Assembly: GCA_017883185.1 (NCBI GenBank)
Contig: JADGOB010000018.1
Coordinates: forward strand, 1 to 44,448
DNA length: 44,448 bases
Direction of reading: 5' to 3'
Origin: Acidobacteriota bacterium
GTDB taxonomy: Bacteria > Acidobacteriota > Vicinamibacteria > Vicinamibacterales > Fen-181
Under the pieces are notes generated by a model. The model worked only from the letters and a program-made list of their open reading frames with translations, made no database searches and was not told the origin of the DNA. The position numbers were made by a program, and so were the translations under genes. This document shows positions 40,971 through 44,448 of the stretch, in pieces. Positions within the stretch are counted from its first letter, which is position 1. Every line of letters begins with the position of its first letter.

Positions 40971-42320
40971 ATGAAGCCACTCAAGATCGGCGTCAGCGGC
41001 GTGCGCGGCGTGGTCGGCGAGACGTTGACGCCGGACCTCATCGTCGGATTCGCGCAGGCCTTCGGCACCTACCTCGGGCCAGGTCGCATCCTGGTGTGCC
41101 GCGACACCCGCCCCTCCGGGCCGATGGTCGCCGCGGCCGTGATGGCCGGGTTGCTGAACACCGGGTGCGACGTCGTGGATCTCGGCATCTGTCCAACGCC
41201 CAGCCTCCAGCTGGCGGTCCGGTGGCTCGGGGCCGATGGCGGGATCTCGATCACGGCGGGCCACAATCCCGCCCACTGGAACGCGCTGAAGTTCGTCCGC
41301 CAGGACGGGCTGTATCTGACGCCGGGCCAGGCCGAGGAGCTCCTCGACATCTACCACCAGGGACGGTTCGAGAAGGCGACGTGGGACCGCATGCGCACGC
41401 GGGTGGAGCAGGGAGAGGCCATCCAGCACCACCTCGACGTCCTGTCCGCCAGCTTCGACCTTGCCGCGCCGAGACGCCGCCGCCTGAAGGTGGCCGTCGA
41501 TTGCTGTAACGGCTCGTGCTCCTTGCTCGCCCCTCGCTGGCTGGCGACCCTGGGATGCGAGGTGTTGGCCATCAACGACGATCCGTCGAGCCCGTTTCCG
41601 CATACGCCCGAACCGAAGCCGGAGACGGCGGGGCAGGTGCGGGCGCTCGTCAAGGCGGGGCGCGCCGACATCGGCCTCGTCCACGACGCCGACGGCGAGC
41701 GGCTGGGCCTGGTGGACGAGACCGGTCTGGCCCTGTCCGAGGAGTTCACCCTGGCCCTGGCGACCGATATCGCCCTCCGCCACCGCGTCGGCCCCGTGGT
41801 CACCAACGTCTCCACGACGATGGCGATCGATCGGATTGCGGCGCGCTACGGCGCGACCGTGGTCCGAACGCCGGTGGGGCAGGCGCACATCTCGGAGGCG
41901 ATCCTCGAGCACGGCGCCGTGATTGGGGGCGAGGGCAACGGCTCGGTCGCCGTGCCACGCGTCCAGGCGTCGCACGACAGCGCCGCCACCACGGGGTTGC
42001 TGCTGTGCCATCTCGCGGAGACCGGCGCGCCGTTGTCCGCGCTCGTCGCAGCGCTGCCGCAGTTGACGATGCTGAAGGAGCACGTGGCGATCGAGCCGAG
42101 CGTCATCTACTCGGCCCTGCAGGAGTTCCGCGACGCGGTGCAGGACGAGGCGGGAACGAGCGTGGACCTGTCGGACGGGGTGAAAGTGGCCTTTGCCGAC
42201 GGCTGGGTGCACGTGCGTGCGTCGAACACCGAGTCGATGATCCGGCTGATCGTCGAAGCCGATACGTCGGCGCGTGCAACCGAACTGATGGATTGGGGAA
42301 GGGACAGGCTGCGACGGTAG
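40971..42320 (+). CDS. Phosphohexomutase (PMM/GlmM-like) paralogue 1 with altered active-site loop
   Basis: This is a member of the alpha-D-phosphohexomutase superfamily (449 residues, all four domains present). The entry is GVSGVRGVVGETLTPDLIVG. The phosphoserine loop, normally TASHNP, reads TAGHNP (T95-P100), so the nucleophile Ser is Gly97 (codon GGC). The metal loop, normally DxDxDR, reads DADGER (239-244). The sugar loop GGEGNGS is kept. The phosphate-binding loop is RASNTES, where paralogue 2 has RGSNTEP. It may be inactive as a mutase, act as a phosphate-ester binding partner, or belong to a Gly-type subfamily. ATG 40971 has only a weak GAGAG upstream. It is followed after eight bases by paralogue 2. 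Confidence 0.88.
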   Translation: MKPLKIGVSGVRGVVGETLTPDLIVGFAQAFGTYLGPGRILVCRDTRPSGPMVAAAVMAGLLNTGCDVVDLGICPTPSLQLAVRWLGADGGISITAGHNPAHWNALKFVRQDGLYLTPGQAEELLDIYHQGRFEKATWDRMRTRVEQGEAIQHHLDVLSASFDLAAPRRRRLKVAVDCCNGSCSLLAPRWLATLGCEVLAINDDPSSPFPHTPEPKPETAGQVRALVKAGRADIGLVHDADGERLGLVDETGLALSEEFTLALATDIALRHRVGPVVTNVSTTMAIDRIAARYGATVVRTPVGQAHISEAILEHGAVIGGEGNGSVAVPRVQASHDSAATTGLLLCHLAETGAPLSALVAALPQLTMLKEHVAIEPSVIYSALQEFRDAVQDEAGTSVDLSDGVKVAFADGWVHVRASNTESMIRLIVEADTSARATELMDWGRDRLRR

Positions 42321-42328
42321 TCAACGCT

Positions 42329-43687
42329 ATGCGTGCAATCCCGACACTCAAGATCAGCATTTCCGGCGTCAGGGGCGTGGTGGGCGATTCGCTGACGCCC
42401 GACCTCCTGACGCGATTTTCGCAGGCGTTCGGCACTTACATGGGCTCGGGCCGCGTGGTGGTCGGTCGCGACACGCGGACGTCGGGCGAGATGGTCCGGC
42501 AGGCCGTGGTTTCGGGCCTCTTGTCGGCTGGGTGCCGCATCGTGGATGCGGGTGTCTGCCCGACGCCGACCGTCCAGTTGCTCGTGCGCAAGCTGCGCGC
42601 CCACGGCGGAATCGCCATCACCGCGAGCCACAATCCGCCGGAGTGGAACGCCCTGAAGTTCGTCGGCCCCGACGCGCTGTTCCTCAGCGGGGCGCGCGGA
42701 CACGAGCTCCTCGACATCTACCACCAGGGTGAGTACACCAAGGCGCGGGGGACCCGGATTCGCGTCGTCGAGTCGATGCCCGGCGCGCTCGACCAGCACA
42801 TTGCGGCCGTCCTCGAGGCGCTCGGCCCGCTGCCGGCCGACCGACGTCGGCCGCGGGTGGTGCTCGACGCGTGCAACGGCGCCGGATCGATCGTGGGACC
42901 GCGGCTGCTGGAGGCGCTGGGCGCAGAGGTCATCGGGATCAACACGACACCGGACGGGCGGTTCCCGCGGCCGGCCGAGCCGACGCCCGAGAACCTGAAG
43001 GCGTTGTGCGCGGCGGTTCGCGAGCACCGCGCGGACATCGGGTTTGCGCAGGACATGGACGCGGATCGGCTGGCGATCGTCTCCGAGCTCGGTGAGCCGA
43101 TCGGCGAGGAGCGGACGCTCGTGCTCGCCGTCGAGCACGTGCTCGGACGAACGCCAGGGCCGGTGGTCGCCAACCTGTCCACCACCCACGCGCTCGAACC
43201 GGTCGCGCAGCGATTCGGGTGCGCCGTTTTTCGCACGCCGGTTGGCGAGGCGAACGTGACGGAAGGGATGCAACGGCACCGCGCCGTCATCGGCGGGGAA
43301 GGCAACGGGGGCGTGATCTATCCCCGGATCAACTTCGCGAGGGACAGCCTGGTCGGGATGGGGCTCTTGCTTCACCGGCTCGCCGACTCGGGACGAACGG
43401 TGTCCGAGTTGGTGTCGGCGCTGCCCGCCCTCGAGATCGTGAAGATTCAGTTCCCATTCCCGTCACAGCGGCTGGGCGAGGTGCTCCGGAAGGCGCGGAG
43501 GGAGTACGCCGACTTCCCAATAGACCTGCGCGACGGCGTGAAGGTGATGCTGCCGGACGCCTGGTTCCTGCTGCGAGGATCCAACACGGAGCCGGTCCTG
43601 CGGGTGGTGGCCGAAGCAGCCAGCGAAGACGCGGCCCGCGGTGTTGCCGAGAAAGTTCGAGACCAGGTGAACGAGTGGCTCGCCTAG
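42329..43687 (+). CDS. Phosphohexomutase (phosphoglucosamine/phosphomannomutase-like) paralogue 2, canonical active site
   Basis: This is a 452-residue phosphohexomutase that interconverts sugar-6-phosphate and sugar-1-phosphate. Canonical motifs are ITASHNPPEWNALKF (phosphoserine S100), DMDADRLAIV (metal site), IGGEGNGGVIYPRI (sugar loop) and RGSNTEPVLRVV (phosphate loop). The entry ISGVRGVVGDSLTPDLLTRF is the archaeal/GlmM-like type rather than the bacterial GlmM entry (FGTDGIRG). It shares long similarity with the gene just upstream, so the pair arose by tandem duplication. ATG 42329 follows the first gene's stop by eight bases. A hairpin at 43705-43737 probably ends the operon. Confidence 0.92.
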   Translation: MRAIPTLKISISGVRGVVGDSLTPDLLTRFSQAFGTYMGSGRVVVGRDTRTSGEMVRQAVVSGLLSAGCRIVDAGVCPTPTVQLLVRKLRAHGGIAITASHNPPEWNALKFVGPDALFLSGARGHELLDIYHQGEYTKARGTRIRVVESMPGALDQHIAAVLEALGPLPADRRRPRVVLDACNGAGSIVGPRLLEALGAEVIGINTTPDGRFPRPAEPTPENLKALCAAVREHRADIGFAQDMDADRLAIVSELGEPIGEERTLVLAVEHVLGRTPGPVVANLSTTHALEPVAQRFGCAVFRTPVGEANVTEGMQRHRAVIGGEGNGGVIYPRINFARDSLVGMGLLLHRLADSGRTVSELVSALPALEIVKIQFPFPSQRLGEVLRKARREYADFPIDLRDGVKVMLPDAWFLLRGSNTEPVLRVVAEAASEDAARGVAEKVRDQVNEWLA

Positions 43688-43704
43688 TCCCATAGCTCAA
43701 TTGC

Positions 43705-43737
43705 GTGGACGAACTGGCCGGAGGGTTCGCCGTCCAC
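43705..43737 (+). terminator. Hairpin after the sugar operon
   Basis: GTGGACG (43705-43711) and CGTCCAC (43731-43737) are perfect inverted copies, extended by AAC/GTT with a short bulge. It begins 17 bases after the TAG of the second mutase. No T-run is present. Confidence 0.45.
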
Positions 43738-43793
43738 ATCGTCCGCTCAGGTGAGTACCGGGTTTAAGACCTTGTGCCAGGAGGACTCATTCG

Positions 43794-43892
43794 ATGCGTA
43801 TGCGACAACGGCTGGTGATCTGGGTGGCGCTGTTCGCGTGGTTGTGCCCGGTCGCGCCGCTGCTGGCGCAGGCCGCGGGTTCCCCTCACTAG
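43794..43892 (+). pseudogene. Isolated signal-peptide ORF (32 residues), probable start of a lost exported protein
   Basis: AGGAGGA precedes ATG 43794 and the frame reads MRMRQRLVIWVALFAWLCPV then APLLAQAAGSPH and TAG. This is a textbook Sec signal peptide with a cleavage region (LLAQA), yet the protein stops six residues later. No downstream continuation in another frame is recognised. It is more likely a truncated gene than a real small protein. Confidence 0.5.
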
Positions 43893-44150
43893 CACATTGC
43901 ATGCCGAGCGTGGTCAGCGAGATCGCCGTGCGTCGGTCGCCCACCTACTGCACCTCACTGGTTTCCGGCCCGGTGATCGACTCGGGCAGGTCGGGGGCAA
44001 ACGCGGCGTCCGACCCCGAGAACTTCATGATCTCCATCACCTGCGTCAGCACTCGCCCTCCACTGGAAGTTCACGATTGAGAATCTCTTCACGCATGCGG
44101 GCGAGTGTACCACCGGCCCATGACAGGGAAGGTCACAGCAAGCGATGCGA

Positions 44151-44202
44151 GCGTCCCTACCTTTCGGCAGATTCCCACCATTTTTCGAGGCGGTAGGGAC
44201 GC
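44151..44202. repeat. GCGTCCCTACC / GGTAGGGACGC inverted repeat
   Basis: Perfect 11-bp arms (44151-44161 and 44192-44202) flank 30 bp that includes an A/T-rich CCACCATTTTTCG. The right arm runs on into GGGACGCCTTCCGTCC, itself a small hairpin. The motif GGTAGGG(A/G)CG also occurs at 11204 and, inverted, at the pepD stop. Confidence 0.5.
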
Positions 44203-44338
44203 CTTCCGTCCGCCCTTAATTTTTGGTCCGGGGGTGGGGGTGTCGCGGAGGCGCAACTGCCCCTGATTCCTGGCGATCCTCTCCGTGTCAGCCTCGCCCG
44301 TAGCGGGAACGCCTGTAGCCGGTGACGATCAGCGGCTA

Positions 44339-44398
44339 ATTGTCGTCATGTCGGCTGTCGCGTCAATTGACGCTTACGGGAACGCTCACGACGACAAT
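44339..44398. repeat. Nested inverted repeat, possible recombination site or element end
   Basis: The outer arms are ATTGTCGTC (44339-44347) and GACGACAAT (44390-44398). Inside is the perfect 14-bp palindrome GCGTCAATTGACGC (44360-44373), followed by TTACGGGAACGC, a near copy of TAGCGGGAACGC at 44301. The layout (outer arms, inner palindrome, flanking direct repeat) looks like a recombinase or replication-protein site. Confidence 0.4.
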
Positions 44399-44448
44399 CA
44401 CACGGAAACCCTGCGCCTCCCTCCGGCGAAATCTCGGCTGAATCTAGC

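Larger units (their letters stand above)
43893..44448. other. 556-nt region without a recognisable gene, rich in inverted repeats
   Basis: Only short readings are found. On the minus strand, from about 44056, a 35-codon frame reads VLTQVMEIMKFSGSDAAFAP, then DLPESITGPETSEVQ; GGAGGG stands in front of it, but no family is recognised. The right half holds inverted repeats at 44151-44202 and 44339-44398 and near-identical GGGAACGC words at 44305 and 44378. This could be the edge of a mobile element whose body lies outside the window. Confidence 0.45.

Overview
The window is GC-rich bacterial DNA with dense coding on both strands and long spurious antisense ORFs. The gene types are a Tat-exported molybdo-hydroxylase, a tricorn-like S41 protease, many secreted peptidases with Gly/Ala-rich linkers, a BACON-domain protein, an EAL/HDOD remnant and dispersed GC palindromes. 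Together they suggest an Acidobacteriota genome, probably of the Vicinamibacteria type. That placement is inferred from gene style only; there is no rRNA or tRNA in the window. Position 1 looks like a contig edge: the first gene is cut and its last ~30 residues change family.

Layout. 1-6875 (minus): an S9 peptidase (partial), the cytosolic dipeptidase PepD and a secreted M28 peptidase, separated by a 637-nt gap rich in palindromes. 7215-11143 (plus): a three-subunit xanthine dehydrogenase-family enzyme of the PaoABC type (2Fe-2S/Tat subunit, Mo subunit, FAD plus 4Fe-4S subunit). 11245-13704 (plus): an M29-like aminopeptidase and a membrane M48 peptidase. 13710-14198 (minus): a decayed EAL-HDOD gene. 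14433-19658 (plus): a tricorn-like protease and typA. 19709-20652 (minus): a SAM methyltransferase and a 50-aa ORF. 20869-22363: a BACON protein, a PilZ gene split by one in-frame TGA, and a 37-codon FKBP remnant. 22364-25207 (minus): a FAD/Fe-S D-lactate (2-hydroxyacid) dehydrogenase-like fusion. 25268-26192: a chalcone isomerase-like exported protein overlapping tail to tail with a receiver-only response regulator. 26361-29452 (minus): a POT peptide transporter and an exported 5'-nucleotidase. 29641-36810 (plus): an aldehyde dehydrogenase and an 1882-residue single-chain biotin-dependent carboxylase with the domain order of eukaryotic acetyl-CoA carboxylase. 36869-37951 (minus): meaB. 38242-38580 (minus): a histone H1-like Lys/Ala protein. 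38859-43687 (plus): a compact sugar-activation operon (nucleotidyltransferase, GHMP kinase, two tandem phosphohexomutase paralogues). 43688-44448: an isolated signal-peptide ORF and repeat-rich DNA.

How the genes fit together. Six peptidase genes (S9, M20C, M28, M29-like, M48, S41) and a proton-coupled oligopeptide transporter point to peptide-based heterotrophy. The carboxylase beside MeaB, the G-protein chaperone of methylmalonyl-CoA mutase, suggests that propionyl-CoA should be tested as a substrate alongside acetyl-CoA. The sugar operon could turn a free sugar into a sugar-1-phosphate and then an NDP-sugar. One of its mutases has Gly in place of the catalytic phosphoserine.

No CRISPR array, prophage, transposase gene or classical defence system is visible. 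The points most worth a second look are the eukaryotic-type carboxylase, the altered mutase paralogue, three broken genes (EAL-HDOD, PilZ, FKBP), the S9/M16-like junction at the left edge, and several long near-perfect palindromes between genes.
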